Shown here piece by piece: positions 1 to 7,481 of a DNA stretch of 13,383 nucleotides; position 1 is the stretch's first letter; every line of letters starts with the position of its first letter. A program made the position numbers and the translations under genes. The DNA lies in the NCBI GenBank assembly GCA_012797825.1, contig JAAZOI010000044.1:1-13383 (forward strand), in the 5' to 3' direction. Source of the stretch: Eubacteriaceae bacterium. GTDB taxonomy: Bacteria > Bacillota > Clostridia > Eubacteriales > UBA1433. The notes beneath the pieces are model-generated. The model ran no database searches, had not been told where the DNA came from, and saw only the letters and a list, made by a program, of their open reading frames with translations.

Positions 1-270
1 ATCTCACAAGGATGCGAATACGGCAGCGTTATGGATCTGAACAATTCTGCAGATGACCTTACGCAGGCGAAAGCGCTGATATTGCAATATTTCGGCGCGG
101 ACGACATAATGCTTCAAAGCCTTATGCAAAGAGACTGCCTGAACCTAAGGGCGCAAATGGTTTTATACCTAAAGCAGCATACTAACTTATCTATAAGAAA
201 AATTGCCGAAGTACTGAATTTAAACAGGGGCATTGTATATAAAATAATTTGCGATAACATCAAGGATTAA
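1..270 (+). CDS. C-terminal part of a REP-associated/IS200-type (Y1) transposase-like protein, 5' truncated
   Basis: The reading frame is open to the window edge, so only the last 89 residues are visible; the ATG at 31 is probably internal. The tail is a helix-turn-helix reading LSIRKIAEVLNLNRGIVYKI, preceded by a helical stretch with DDLTQAKALI and GADDIMLQ. This spacing and wording match the C-terminal HTH extension of Firmicute REP-associated tyrosine (Y1) transposases. Such proteins nick or rearrange single-stranded DNA; the catalytic HUH and Tyr motifs would lie upstream of the window. The stop codon (268-270) overlaps the mcsA ribosome binding site TAAGGAG, so the two genes are probably co-transcribed. 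This is where ctsR normally sits, but the sequence does not resemble the C-terminal domain of CtsR. It could alternatively be another HTH regulator. The family call is moderate and rests on recall of the family pattern only. Confidence 0.6.
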   Translation: MSQGCEYGSVMDLNNSADDLTQAKALILQYFGADDIMLQSLMQRDCLNLRAQMVLYLKQHTNLSIRKIAEVLNLNRGIVYKIICDNIKD

Positions 271-282
271 GGAGAAAAAATT

Positions 283-774
283 ATGTTGTGCAGCAAATGC
301 AAAAAAAGAGAAGCGGTTGTGTTTTTGACCATAGTGGAAGAAACCGGAGAAAAAACCCAACTGAATTTATGCGAAGTATGCGCTAAAGAAAGCGTGCTGA
401 ACAGTTATATGTTCGACAACTTTATAAGCGCGTTGTTTAATATAGAAAGTGAACAGAACGAGGAAAAAGCTGTAGGCATTACCTCTGTCATAAAATGCCC
501 CAAATGCGGCCTTACGTATGATGAGCTTATGAAATGCGGCAAAACGGGATGCGATAAGTGCTATGAGAATTTTTCATCCGTTATAATGCCTATTGTAAAA
601 AGAATACACGGCAAAGAACAGCATATGGGAAAAGTAATAAAATCCAAGCAGTTTGACATGATAAAGAAGCAGGAAATTTCCCGCCTGCAGGCTAAGCTTG
701 AAGAAGCTGTGCAGAGTGAAAATTACGAAAAAGCCGCGGAATACCGCGATATGATAAAAGCATATACCCAATAA
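283..774 (+). CDS. mcsA: McsA, zinc-binding activator of the McsB arginine kinase
   Basis: A 163-residue protein, close to the usual McsA length. It has CxxC pairs at C3/C6, C30/C33, C72/C75 and C90/C93, plus an extra C85; these form two zinc-binding modules as in the family. The C-terminus, about residues 131-160, is a UVR motif (EEAVQSENYEKAAEYRDMIK) used for protein contacts. McsA is known to bind and activate McsB and to link stress to CtsR and ClpC control. The start at 283 is set by TAAGGAG (268-274) eight bases upstream. The gene begins 12 bases after the transposase-like stop and ends 15 bases before mcsB, as expected in the class III heat-shock operon. The UVR segment strongly resembles the one in ClpC of the same operon. 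Confidence 0.95.
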   Translation: MLCSKCKKREAVVFLTIVEETGEKTQLNLCEVCAKESVLNSYMFDNFISALFNIESEQNEEKAVGITSVIKCPKCGLTYDELMKCGKTGCDKCYENFSSVIMPIVKRIHGKEQHMGKVIKSKQFDMIKKQEISRLQAKLEEAVQSENYEKAAEYRDMIKAYTQ

Positions 775-789
775 GAGGGAGGTGTTGCT

Positions 790-1809
790 ATGGTTTGGAA
801 AGCAGGAGACAATTTTGACATTGCTATAAGCACGAGAGTGAGAATTGCGAGAAATTTTAAGGACACAATTTTTCCCAACAGAGCGGCGGATACCGCCCTT
901 GAAAACGTGTGTCTTGAAGTGTGCAAAGCCGTTATTAACTCCAACAGCTATATCAGCAATGAATTTGATTATATATATATGGGCAATTTAAGCGACGCGG
1001 AAAAAGAAAAGCTTATAGAAAAGCATCTTATAAGCCCGAACCTTACGAACAGAAAGTCAGCCGCAGGCGCGCTTATAAACAAGAGCGAGCAAATAAGCAT
1101 TATGATAAACGAGGAAGACCATATAAGAATACAATGCATTCTTCCGGGACTTTCACTTGAGGACGCATACGACATGGCTGATAAAATCGACGACCTGCTC
1201 GAGGAAAACATTACTTTCGCCTTTGACGACAAACTGGGATACTTAACAGCCTGCCCCACAAATTTAGGCACAGGTGTAAGAATGTCGGTTATGCTTCATC
1301 TGCCCGCAATGGCGCTTACGAACAATATAACAAGCGTGCTTAGAACAGCGGGAAGATACGGCCTTACAATAAGGGGAATATACGGCGAAGGCACGGAAAG
1401 CATGGGAGATTTATACCAGATATCTAACCAGAACTCACTGGGAATGACCGAGAAGGAAATACTACTAAATGTTAAAGCCGTTACAAAAGGCGTAATAAAG
1501 CGGGAGAGAGAACTTCGCAAGATGCTGTTTGAGAATGACAATCCCGCTATTAAAGACAAAATAATGCGCTCGTACGGCGTTTTGAAATACGCGGAAAAAA
1601 TTGATATAAGAGAATCCATGCAGCTTTTATCGGTTATACGCTTAGGCGCGGACATGGGAATTATAAAAGATTTGGAAATAGAAAAAATAAACATGCTGAT
1701 AAAAAACATACACCCCGCGCTTCTTGCCGATGTTATTGAAATTGACGAAGAAAAAATGAACATCGACATAAAAAGAGCGGAATATATAAAAAGCGTTTTG
1801 AACAGTTAA
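790..1809 (+). CDS. mcsB: McsB, protein arginine kinase
   Basis: This 339-residue protein has the phosphagen (guanidino) kinase catalytic fold. Visible motifs are the N-terminal STRVRIARNF (14-23, nucleotide-binding arginines), INEEDHIRI (106-114, acidic catalytic loop), and CPTNLGTGVR (155-164), which carries the conserved Cys. GDLYQISNQNSLG follows at 206-218. The C-terminal DIKRAEYIK (326-334) matches the DxxRAxxI phospho-arginine receptor element of bacterial McsB, which creatine kinases lack. McsB transfers phosphate from ATP to arginines on unfolded proteins, marking them for ClpCP. The start has a strong GGGAGGTG site at 777-784. It is slightly shorter than the roughly 360 residues of Bacillus McsB but has all core motifs, so it should be active. 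It lies between mcsA and clpC with 15-base gaps. Confidence 0.96.
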   Translation: MVWKAGDNFDIAISTRVRIARNFKDTIFPNRAADTALENVCLEVCKAVINSNSYISNEFDYIYMGNLSDAEKEKLIEKHLISPNLTNRKSAAGALINKSEQISIMINEEDHIRIQCILPGLSLEDAYDMADKIDDLLEENITFAFDDKLGYLTACPTNLGTGVRMSVMLHLPAMALTNNITSVLRTAGRYGLTIRGIYGEGTESMGDLYQISNQNSLGMTEKEILLNVKAVTKGVIKRERELRKMLFENDNPAIKDKIMRSYGVLKYAEKIDIRESMQLLSVIRLGADMGIIKDLEIEKINMLIKNIHPALLADVIEIDEEKMNIDIKRAEYIKSVLNS

Positions 1810-1824
1810 AGGAGGGAATGAAAT

Positions 1825-4302
1825 ATGTCTATATTCGGAAAATTTACTCAAAAAGCACAGCAGGCTTTAATGTATGCCAGAGATGAGGCTATAAACCTCG
1901 GCCATAATTATATAGGAACCGAGCATCTGCTTTTAGGCATTTTAATGCAGGGCGACACGATAGCCGCCGAAGTGCTTGACAACATGGGAATTGATGAGGA
2001 AAACATAAGATACAATATGTTAAACGTAGTAGGAGAAGGCACGGGCGCGGCGGTTCAGCTTATGGACTATACACCCAGAATGAAAAAAGTGCTTGAAGAA
2101 AGCATAGTAATTGCCAACGAATTAAACCAAGGCTTTGTGGGAAGCGAACACCTGCTTTTAGGGCTGCTTAAAGAAGGCGGCGGAGTTGCGGCTAATATAC
2201 TTTTAAGCGAAGGAATTGATTTTGAGAAAATAAAAAAAGAGATAACGGACGTTATGTCAAACTCGGCTTCAAACAAGCAGTTCAACCAGTCGGCAGCATC
2301 GGACGGCAATACTAAAAACATTGAGAAATATGGCACTGACCTTACAAAGCTTGCGGAAGAAGGAAGATTAGACCCCGTTATAGGAAGGGAAAAAGAAATC
2401 GAGAGAGTAATTCAGATACTTTCAAGAAGGACAAAAAACAATCCGTGCTTGATAGGCGAGCCTGGCGTCGGCAAAACCGCCGTTGCAGAAGGGCTTGCCC
2501 AAAGAATGGTTGAAGGCAATGTGCCGGAGACTATTAAAAACAAACGGCTCATAACACTTGATTTACCCAGCATGATTGCGGGAGCGAAATACAGAGGCGA
2601 GTTTGAGGAAAGGCTGAAAAGCGTTATTGAGGAAATAAAGGCAAGCAAAAACATTATTTTGTTTATTGATGAGATACACACTATAATAGGCGCGGGTGCG
2701 GCTGAAGGCGCGGTTGACGCGGCCAATATATTAAAACCCGCTTTAGCCAGAGGCGAAATGCAGACAATAGGCGCGACGACTATTGACGAATACAGAAAAC
2801 ACATAGAAAAAGACGCCGCGTTTGAGAGACGTTTCCAGACAGTTGAAGTAGGCGAGCCGAGCGTTGACGAGGCTATACAGATATTGTTCGGACTGCGCGA
2901 CAGATACGAAGCTCACCATAAAATAAAAATATCGGACGACGCGATACGCGCGGCGGTTAACTTATCGCACAGGTATATAAACGACAGATACCTGCCGGAT
3001 AAAGCAATAGACTTAATGGATGAAGCGGCATCCAAAATAAAAATGAACCTGTTTACGGCTCCGCCGCAGATAAACACGCTTGAGAAAGACCTTGAAAAAC
3101 TGAACAAGGAAAAAGAAGAAGCGGTTGCAATGCAGGATTATGAAAAAGCCGCTAAAGTCCGCGATGAAATTAAAAACATTAAGGAAAAACTTGCGGATAT
3201 TAAGAAAAAGTGGTCGGATACTAACACGGCAAGTTTTAGTTCCAGCGTAGAAGTCAAAGACATAGAAAAAGTGGTTTCGGACTGGACAAATATACCCATT
3301 GAAAAAATTGCCAAAGAAGAGACGGAAAGACTGCTGCACATGGAAGACATTTTGCACAAGAGAGTGGTAGGTCAGGAAGAAGCGATAAGCGCGCTTTCAA
3401 GAGCTATAAGACGTTCGCGCGTAGGGCTTAAAGACCCTAAACGCCCTATTGGCTCGTTTATATTCTTAGGTACTACGGGGGTTGGCAAAACCGAGCTTTG
3501 CAAAGCCCTTGCGGAAGTGATGTTCGGGGACGAAAACTCCGTTATAAGAATAGACATGAGCGAATATATGGAAAAACACGCTGTGTCAAGACTCATAGGC
3601 TCGCCTCCGGGATATGTGGGATATGACGAAGGCGGTCAGCTTACGGAAAAAGTAAGAAGAAAACCGTACAGTGTTATACTGCTTGACGAAGTTGAAAAAG
3701 CTCACCCCGACGTTTTGAACATTCTATTACAGATAATGGAAGACGGAAGACTTACAGACGGCAAAGGCAAAACGGTAGACTTCAGAAATACCATAATAGT
3801 AATGACTTCAAACATAGGCGCAAGCATGATTAAAAAATCTGCAATTCTCGGATTTGGAGGAACTAAAGACGAGAACTCAGGCGAATATGAAAAGATGAAA
3901 GAAACTGTTTTGGAAGAACTTAGAAAGGGCATTCGTCCCGAATTCTTAAACAGGCTGGATGAGATTATAGTATTCCATAAGTTAAGGGAAGAAGACATCA
4001 AGCAGATTATCGACATAATGCTCGGTCAGCTGACGAAGAGAATGAAAGAGCTTGAGCTTGACATTGAATTCACGGACGGCGTTAAGAACTTAATAGCGAT
4101 GAAAGGCACAAACCTTGAGTACGGCGCAAGACCGCTTAGAAGAACTATTCAGAGCATGATTGAAGACAGAATAAGCGAGGCTATACTGCAGGGAGAGATT
4201 GATAAGGCGCATAAGATAACTGTGGACGCGCAGGATGATAAAGTGGTGTTTAAGCAGAACGATGTTGATAGAGCAGAAAAAATTGCTGTGGATGTGGAAT
4301 AA
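1825..4302 (+). CDS. clpC: ClpC, AAA+ unfoldase of the ClpCP protease
   Basis: This 825-residue protein is full length for ClpC. Two Clp_N repeats occupy about residues 1-145 (GTEHLLLGIL at 31 and GSEHLLLGLL at 106) and are the known docking site for adaptors and phospho-arginine. AAA module 1 has Walker A GEPGVGKT (211-218), Walker B ILFIDEIH (278-285) and AFERRF (332-337). A middle domain with a UVR motif (about 420-450) follows. AAA module 2 has Walker A GTTGVGKT (549-556), Walker B VILLDE (617-622) and sensor-2 GARPLRR (767-773). AILGFGG (673-679) matches the ClpP-binding LGF loop. It unfolds McsB-marked proteins and feeds them to ClpP, which is not in this window. The start is set by AAAGGAGG (1808-1815). 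It is the last gene of the operon. Confidence 0.97.
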   Translation: MSIFGKFTQKAQQALMYARDEAINLGHNYIGTEHLLLGILMQGDTIAAEVLDNMGIDEENIRYNMLNVVGEGTGAAVQLMDYTPRMKKVLEESIVIANELNQGFVGSEHLLLGLLKEGGGVAANILLSEGIDFEKIKKEITDVMSNSASNKQFNQSAASDGNTKNIEKYGTDLTKLAEEGRLDPVIGREKEIERVIQILSRRTKNNPCLIGEPGVGKTAVAEGLAQRMVEGNVPETIKNKRLITLDLPSMIAGAKYRGEFEERLKSVIEEIKASKNIILFIDEIHTIIGAGAAEGAVDAANILKPALARGEMQTIGATTIDEYRKHIEKDAAFERRFQTVEVGEPSVDEAIQILFGLRDRYEAHHKIKISDDAIRAAVNLSHRYINDRYLPDKAIDLMDEAASKIKMNLFTAPPQINTLEKDLEKLNKEKEEAVAMQDYEKAAKVRDEIKNIKEKLADIKKKWSDTNTASFSSSVEVKDIEKVVSDWTNIPIEKIAKEETERLLHMEDILHKRVVGQEEAISALSRAIRRSRVGLKDPKRPIGSFIFLGTTGVGKTELCKALAEVMFGDENSVIRIDMSEYMEKHAVSRLIGSPPGYVGYDEGGQLTEKVRRKPYSVILLDEVEKAHPDVLNILLQIMEDGRLTDGKGKTVDFRNTIIVMTSNIGASMIKKSAILGFGGTKDENSGEYEKMKETVLEELRKGIRPEFLNRLDEIIVFHKLREEDIKQIIDIMLGQLTKRMKELELDIEFTDGVKNLIAMKGTNLEYGARPLRRTIQSMIEDRISEAILQGEIDKAHKITVDAQDDKVVFKQNDVDRAEKIAVDVE

Positions 4303-4324
4303 ATAAGTGATTAAAGAAAATAGG

Positions 4325-4351
4325 CTATGCCGTAAGGCATAGTCTTTTTTT
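4325..4351 (+). terminator. Rho-independent terminator of the clpC operon
   Basis: CTATGCC (4325-4331) and GGCATAG (4336-4342) pair perfectly around a GTAA tetraloop and are followed by TCTTTTTTT. It lies 22 bases after the clpC stop. Its 3' half recurs at 4687-4708. Confidence 0.9.
4329..4350 (+). repeat. Direct repeat copy 1 (3' half of the clpC terminator)
   Basis: The 22 bases here match 4687-4708 with one difference (C4331 versus T4689). The shared core is TAAGGCATAGTCTTTTTT. Copy 1 is part of a complete hairpin; copy 2 is not. Confidence 0.8.
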
Positions 4352-4686
4352 ATAGAGTCTTAGAATGCTTTAATATGACTTACTCTAACTTTTAGGCATA
4401 ATATTGTAATTTTATCAACTGCTGCGTATAATATTAATGGAAGCGTAAGCATTACTGTCAATGATACCTTCACCTTGCGTATTGGTCTCAACAGGGCTGT
4501 AGCTTCCATTTATACTTATTTCGTTTTAGGGGGCTTCTGTCGCTTTACTTCCTGCAAATATATCGGAGGCAGGTTTAGTCTGACTTGTTTTTTATATGTT
4601 TAACAGTTTACACTTTTCTTAAACACCTTATTTTTCACTATTATTATTTGTTAGAAAGTGAATAAGATAAATTAAAACTAATACTT
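4352..4686. other. Junction spacer with probable decayed reverse-strand coding debris
   Basis: No intact gene is visible. On the reverse strand a 49-codon frame runs from ATG at 4509 to the stop at 4360 with no ribosome binding site. In a neighbouring reverse frame, peptide-like stretches KTSQTKPASDIFAGS and GSYSPVETNTQGEGIIDSNA continue across an in-frame stop (4526-4528). Together they read like one degraded gene that lost frame near 4430, possibly a surface or secreted protein by its composition, but I recognise no family. An inverted repeat AATGGAAGC (4436-4444) / GCTTCCATT (4502-4510) lies inside it. The stretch is bounded by the two copies of the terminator-half repeat. The debris reading is an inference. 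Confidence 0.35.
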
Positions 4687-4708
4687 GCTGTAAGGCATAG
4701 TCTTTTTT
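4687..4708 (+). repeat. Direct repeat copy 2 (orphan terminator half)
   Basis: It matches 4329-4350 with one mismatch but lacks the 5' arm CTATGCC, so no hairpin forms here. It sits immediately upstream of the promoter of the SUFU gene, about 358 bases from copy 1. Confidence 0.8.
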
Positions 4709-4709
4709 G

Positions 4710-4738
4710 TTGATTAATCACATGTACTAATATATAAT
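4710..4738 (+). promoter_or_regulatory. Sigma-A-type promoter for the SUFU/SUKH gene pair
   Basis: TTGATT (4710-4715), a 17-base spacer and TATAAT (4733-4738) give a near-consensus promoter. Transcription would begin near 4745. That leaves almost no leader for the ATG at 4753 but a normal one for the ATG at 4771. Confidence 0.65.
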
Positions 4739-4770
4739 ATATATATAAATATATGAAAAGGATATATAAA

Positions 4771-5430
4771 ATGGGAATTTTTAATGGATTTAAAAAAAAC
4801 AAATATGAAATGTATAGTGAAGAAGAATTAAATGCAATTGATAACCATATAGTAAAATTTTACGGCAAATATGAGACTGTTTTACATGAACTAGTTTCTA
4901 CTGACATTCATGTGGATATAATTAAAATTTTGCCGAATGAAGAACGAAATTATATTACACTTGTTACAGAAGGTATGGGCGCACATAGTATGAATGTGCC
5001 CAAAAGTTTAAAAAATCAAGATATTGATCGCATAGAATTGGTGTGTTATTTGCCTGCTGATTGGGATATAGAAAGTAATGATGATATTTGGTATTGGCCG
5101 ATTTCTTGTTTGAAAATGCTTGCAAGATTGCCTATATATGAAAATTCTTGGTTAGGCTTTGGTCATACAATTGGAGTAGCAGAAGGTGAAACGTTGGCTG
5201 AAAACACTAAACTTACTAATGTAATGCTTATAAAACCTGAAAACGTATCGGAAGACGCAACGTATTGCCTTCTTCCAAATGGGGAAAAGGTATTGTTTTA
5301 TCAGATGATAGCGATTTATACAGAAGAATTTGAATTTATAGAAGAAAATGATTCAGATATATTTATAGAAAAAATGAAACAGCAAAATATTAGTTCGATT
5401 ATTGATATAAATAGAAATTGCTGTCAATAG
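4771..5430 (+). CDS. Suppressor-of-fused (SUFU) domain protein, probable immunity protein
   Basis: A 219-residue soluble protein. Motifs in order are HVDI (47-50), YITLVTEGMG (61-70), ELVCYLPADW (89-98), YWPISCLKMLARLPIY (108-123), WLGFGHT (127-133) and GEKVLFYQMIAIYTEEFEF (171-189). This order is typical of the bacterial SUFU-like superfamily. In bacteria these domains are known mainly as immunity proteins of polymorphic toxin systems, where they bind and neutralise a matching toxin. An upstream in-frame ATG at 4753 exists, but AAGGA at 4758-4762 and the promoter position favour 4771. It is followed 65 bases later by a SUKH gene, another immunity family. No toxin gene is adjacent, so the partner is unknown. 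Its codon use is more AT-rich than that of the clpC operon, consistent with acquisition. Confidence 0.82.
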   Translation: MGIFNGFKKNKYEMYSEEELNAIDNHIVKFYGKYETVLHELVSTDIHVDIIKILPNEERNYITLVTEGMGAHSMNVPKSLKNQDIDRIELVCYLPADWDIESNDDIWYWPISCLKMLARLPIYENSWLGFGHTIGVAEGETLAENTKLTNVMLIKPENVSEDATYCLLPNGEKVLFYQMIAIYTEEFEFIEENDSDIFIEKMKQQNISSIIDINRNCCQ

Positions 5431-5495
5431 ATGAAAAGGTGCAGAAACTATACCATATTAAACTAAACATAAAATAATTAAAAGGAATTAAAATA

Positions 5496-6095
5496 TTGAT
5501 AGATAAAACTAATATCAAGAATATATCAAAAATAATTGATAAATTAAAAGAACGTAGATTAAACGGCGAAGTTATTACTAAAAATGGAACGCTACTTATT
5601 TGCAAAGTTCCGCATATAGCTCCCGAAGCATGGCTTCATTCAATATATGAGGGATTATCAGATTATGAATTAAAAGAAGTTGAAAATAAATTAGGGAAAA
5701 AGCTGCCTGATGATTTATACCTGCTTTTAAAAGAAGTTAATGGAATGAATATTTTTTCTGATAGCATAAGCATATTCGGAAAAAGGATATCTTACGCAAG
5801 AGAAGGAGAAGAGTCTTTTCAGCCATATGATTTAGCGGATATGAATGAAGAACTCGATGGAATTATACCTGCAAATTGGATAGCGTTCGCAGGTTATAAC
5901 TGGGACGGCTCTACAATGTATTATGATATAAACAATGATAATTCAGTTTTCATATGTGAACGTGATTCTAAAAACAAATTAAAAGTATGGAGCAATATAT
6001 TTTCATGGTTAAGTGAAGAGGTCATACGATTATCAGATTTATATGATGAAAAAGGCATAGAGAAAGACGAAGATGTGCCAACCATACCGTATTAA
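5496..6095 (+). CDS. SMI1/KNR4 (SUKH) family protein, probable immunity protein
   Basis: A 199-residue protein. The core SUKH signature is at residues 53-87: GLSDYELKEVENKLGKKLPD, then LYLLLKEVNG and MNIF. A second block WIAFAGYNWDGSTMYYDIN (128-146) and VWSNIFSWLSEEV (164-176) complete the fold. SUKH proteins are the largest known immunity superfamily of bacterial toxin systems and protect against diverse nuclease or other toxin domains. Translation starts at a TTG (5496), the only good choice: AAAGGA at 5481-5486 lies nine bases upstream and no ATG fits. It is likely co-transcribed with the SUFU gene because no terminator separates them. No clear terminator follows. The toxin it would neutralise is not in the window, so the immunity role is inferred from family and neighbour. 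Confidence 0.82.
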   Translation: MIDKTNIKNISKIIDKLKERRLNGEVITKNGTLLICKVPHIAPEAWLHSIYEGLSDYELKEVENKLGKKLPDDLYLLLKEVNGMNIFSDSISIFGKRISYAREGEESFQPYDLADMNEELDGIIPANWIAFAGYNWDGSTMYYDINNDNSVFICERDSKNKLKVWSNIFSWLSEEVIRLSDLYDEKGIEKDEDVPTIPY

Positions 6096-6135
6096 ACACT
6101 ATTAATAATTTTATTATTTCCTTAATTACTTTTTA

Positions 6136-6164
6136 TTGAATAATTGCATTATTTATTTTAATAT
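6136..6164 (+). promoter_or_regulatory. Possible promoter for the flavodoxin gene
   Basis: TTGAAT (6136-6141), 17 bases and TAATAT (6159-6164) are spaced correctly and would give a leader of about 50 bases. The region is so AT-rich that chance matches are likely. Confidence 0.3.
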
Positions 6165-6220
6165 TAATATTAAATATAACATCATTAGTATCGTAAAATC
6201 ATATAAGCAAGGAGTATATT

Positions 6221-6727
6221 ATGGCGCAAAACAGCGTAATTGTTTATTATTCGTGGGTGGGGAATACAGAAACAGCGGCAAAGGAAATACAAAGCCTTAC
6301 GGGATTTGACATTCAGAAAATAGAGGAAAAGAAAGCAAGAAAATTCGGCACTATGATGAGCGCGGCAATGGGCGCGGTATTTGGCTTTAAAAGCGGCATA
6401 AAACCGATGGACTTTACTTTAAACGGATATGATAACGTATTTTTAGGAGTGCAAGTATGGGCGGGGAAAACTACTCCAGCCGTTAACAGCTATTTAGCTA
6501 AAGCATCTTTTAAAGATAAAAAAGTGTGGATGTTTATAACAATGGCTGACGATAAAACGCCGCAGAAATTTATTGACACAATAACCGCAAAAATAGAGAA
6601 AAAAGGCGGCAAAGTAATGGACGCTATGGCGGTTACCACCAAATGGGACCCGAAAGAAAATGTTGTAGTATCGGCCGATGATCTTAAAAGCGCGGTTAAA
6701 AACTGGATTGAGAATATAAAAATATAA
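6221..6727 (+). CDS. Flavodoxin family protein
   Basis: A 168-residue protein of flavodoxin fold. Residues 6-17 (VIVYYSWVGNTE) form the first beta strand and the FMN-phosphate loop, with S11, G14, N15 and T16. VFLGVQVWAG (73-82) matches the second flavin-contact loop, and KVWMFITMAD (101-110) the next core strand. Flavodoxins carry electrons with FMN in the cytoplasm; members of this non-classical group may instead be quinone or nitro-reductase-like. The insert EEKKARKFGTMMSAAMGAVF (35-54) is family-like rather than an error. The start is set by AAGGAG followed by ATG at 6221. The gene stands alone, ending at the hairpin at 6733. Its redox partner cannot be told from this context. Confidence 0.85.
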   Translation: MAQNSVIVYYSWVGNTETAAKEIQSLTGFDIQKIEEKKARKFGTMMSAAMGAVFGFKSGIKPMDFTLNGYDNVFLGVQVWAGKTTPAVNSYLAKASFKDKKVWMFITMADDKTPQKFIDTITAKIEKKGGKVMDAMAVTTKWDPKENVVVSADDLKSAVKNWIENIKI

Positions 6728-6732
6728 TTATT

Positions 6733-6757
6733 CCGCGCGTATGCGCGGTTTTTTTTT
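6733..6757 (+). terminator. Rho-independent terminator after the flavodoxin gene
   Basis: CCGCGC (6733-6738) pairs with GCGCGG (6743-6748) around GTAT, followed by nine T. It begins 6 bases after the flavodoxin stop, between convergent genes. It lacks a T-run in the reverse direction, so it serves mainly the + strand gene. Confidence 0.92.
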
Positions 6758-6775
6758 AGTTTATATTGATAACAT

Positions 6776-7351
6776 TTAAAATATATACGGAATCAGTTTT
6801 TTGGTTTTTTTCTGAAGGTTAATATAATCTTGACCGAATTTTTCGGTAAGAATTGCTTCTTCGTTTTTTATTCTTATAATGATTAAAATAAAATACGGCA
6901 GAGCAATTATAATTAAACTTATTATATTGCCGTAACATATGCCGCATCCGATAAAAGACAGTATGCCGCCCGCATAAGCGGGATGCCTTATGTATTTGTA
7001 AAGCCCGTCGGTGATGAGCTTATGGTCTTCTCTTATTGTTACATTTACCGTAAAATATTGTTTTAATTTCGCGATTGCGGAAAGCCTTATAAATAAACCG
7101 AGCAAAATAACAATTATTCCTATTATCGGAAAGTATATAGAGTCATTGTATATGCCCCCGATATTGTAAAATTTTAATAACCAGCCTGCGGCTATGCCGA
7201 CAATAAGACTGATTATAGTTATACCGTACAGCACTTTATAGCTTTTTTTATCCGCTTGTTCTTCATTTGCCGTCATGTTCTTTTTTATATAAAAGTCGCA
7301 CGAGCCCCAGATGAATTGCACAATTATTATAATTATATCCGTTATATGCAT
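6776..7351 (-). CDS. Isoprenylcysteine carboxyl methyltransferase (ICMT)-like membrane protein
   Basis: A 191-residue integral membrane protein with about five hydrophobic segments (near residues 4-18, 43-59, 73-90, 128-141 and 143-160). The diagnostic motif LITDGLYKYIRHPAYAGG (112-129) plus a C-terminal block with RIKNEEAIL and FGQDY match the ICMT/PEMT-like family, which binds S-adenosylmethionine at the membrane. In bacteria lacking prenylated proteins the substrate is generally unknown; lipid or isoprenoid methylation is possible. A TTG at 7378 is in frame, but the promoter at 7391-7419 would start transcription near 7384. The ATG at 7351, preceded by AGGTGG (7355-7360 on the reverse strand), is therefore the better start. 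The gene is monocistronic, divergent from the VOC gene and convergent with the flavodoxin gene. Confidence 0.85.
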   Translation of the reverse strand: MHITDIIIIIVQFIWGSCDFYIKKNMTANEEQADKKSYKVLYGITIISLIVGIAAGWLLKFYNIGGIYNDSIYFPIIGIIVILLGLFIRLSAIAKLKQYFTVNVTIREDHKLITDGLYKYIRHPAYAGGILSFIGCGICYGNIISLIIIALPYFILIIIRIKNEEAILTEKFGQDYINLQKKTKKLIPYIF

Positions 7352-7390
7352 ATTCCACCTAATTTTAAAGTATTGCAATTTGTTTGTTCA

Positions 7391-7419
7391 ATTATAAGCC
7401 CGCTTTTTTGTAATGTAAA
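7391..7419 (-). promoter_or_regulatory. Sigma-A-type promoter of the ICMT-like gene
   Basis: Reading the reverse strand, TTTACA (7419-7414), exactly 17 bases and a perfect TATAAT (7396-7391). This gives a leader of about 33 bases to the ATG at 7351 and helps decide that start. Confidence 0.75.
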
Positions 7420-7481
7420 TAGAATAGCTTAAATACGCATGTAAGATTTAAATTATTTTTATTTATGCAATATTATTTCTT

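Noticed and set aside
1..270. Partial ctsR gene, as expected from operon order.
   Set aside because: The visible C-terminus ends in an HTH resembling Y1-transposase tails; the CtsR HTH is N-terminal and its C-terminal domain reads differently.
1296..1769. Reverse-strand open frame inside mcsB, and similar ones inside clpC and panE (for example 2412-2804 and 12589-12825).
   Set aside because: They lie opposite well-supported genes, have serine/isoleucine-rich translations typical of antisense frames, and lack ribosome binding sites and recognisable domains.
4436..4510. Inverted repeat AATGGAAGC/GCTTCCATT as a terminator or riboswitch.
   Set aside because: The loop is over 55 bases, no T-run follows, and it lies inside probable gene debris.
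4726..4756. AT dinucleotide-rich tract as an origin or unwinding element.
   Set aside because: It is explained by a -10 box and AT-rich leader; there are no DnaA boxes or iterons nearby.
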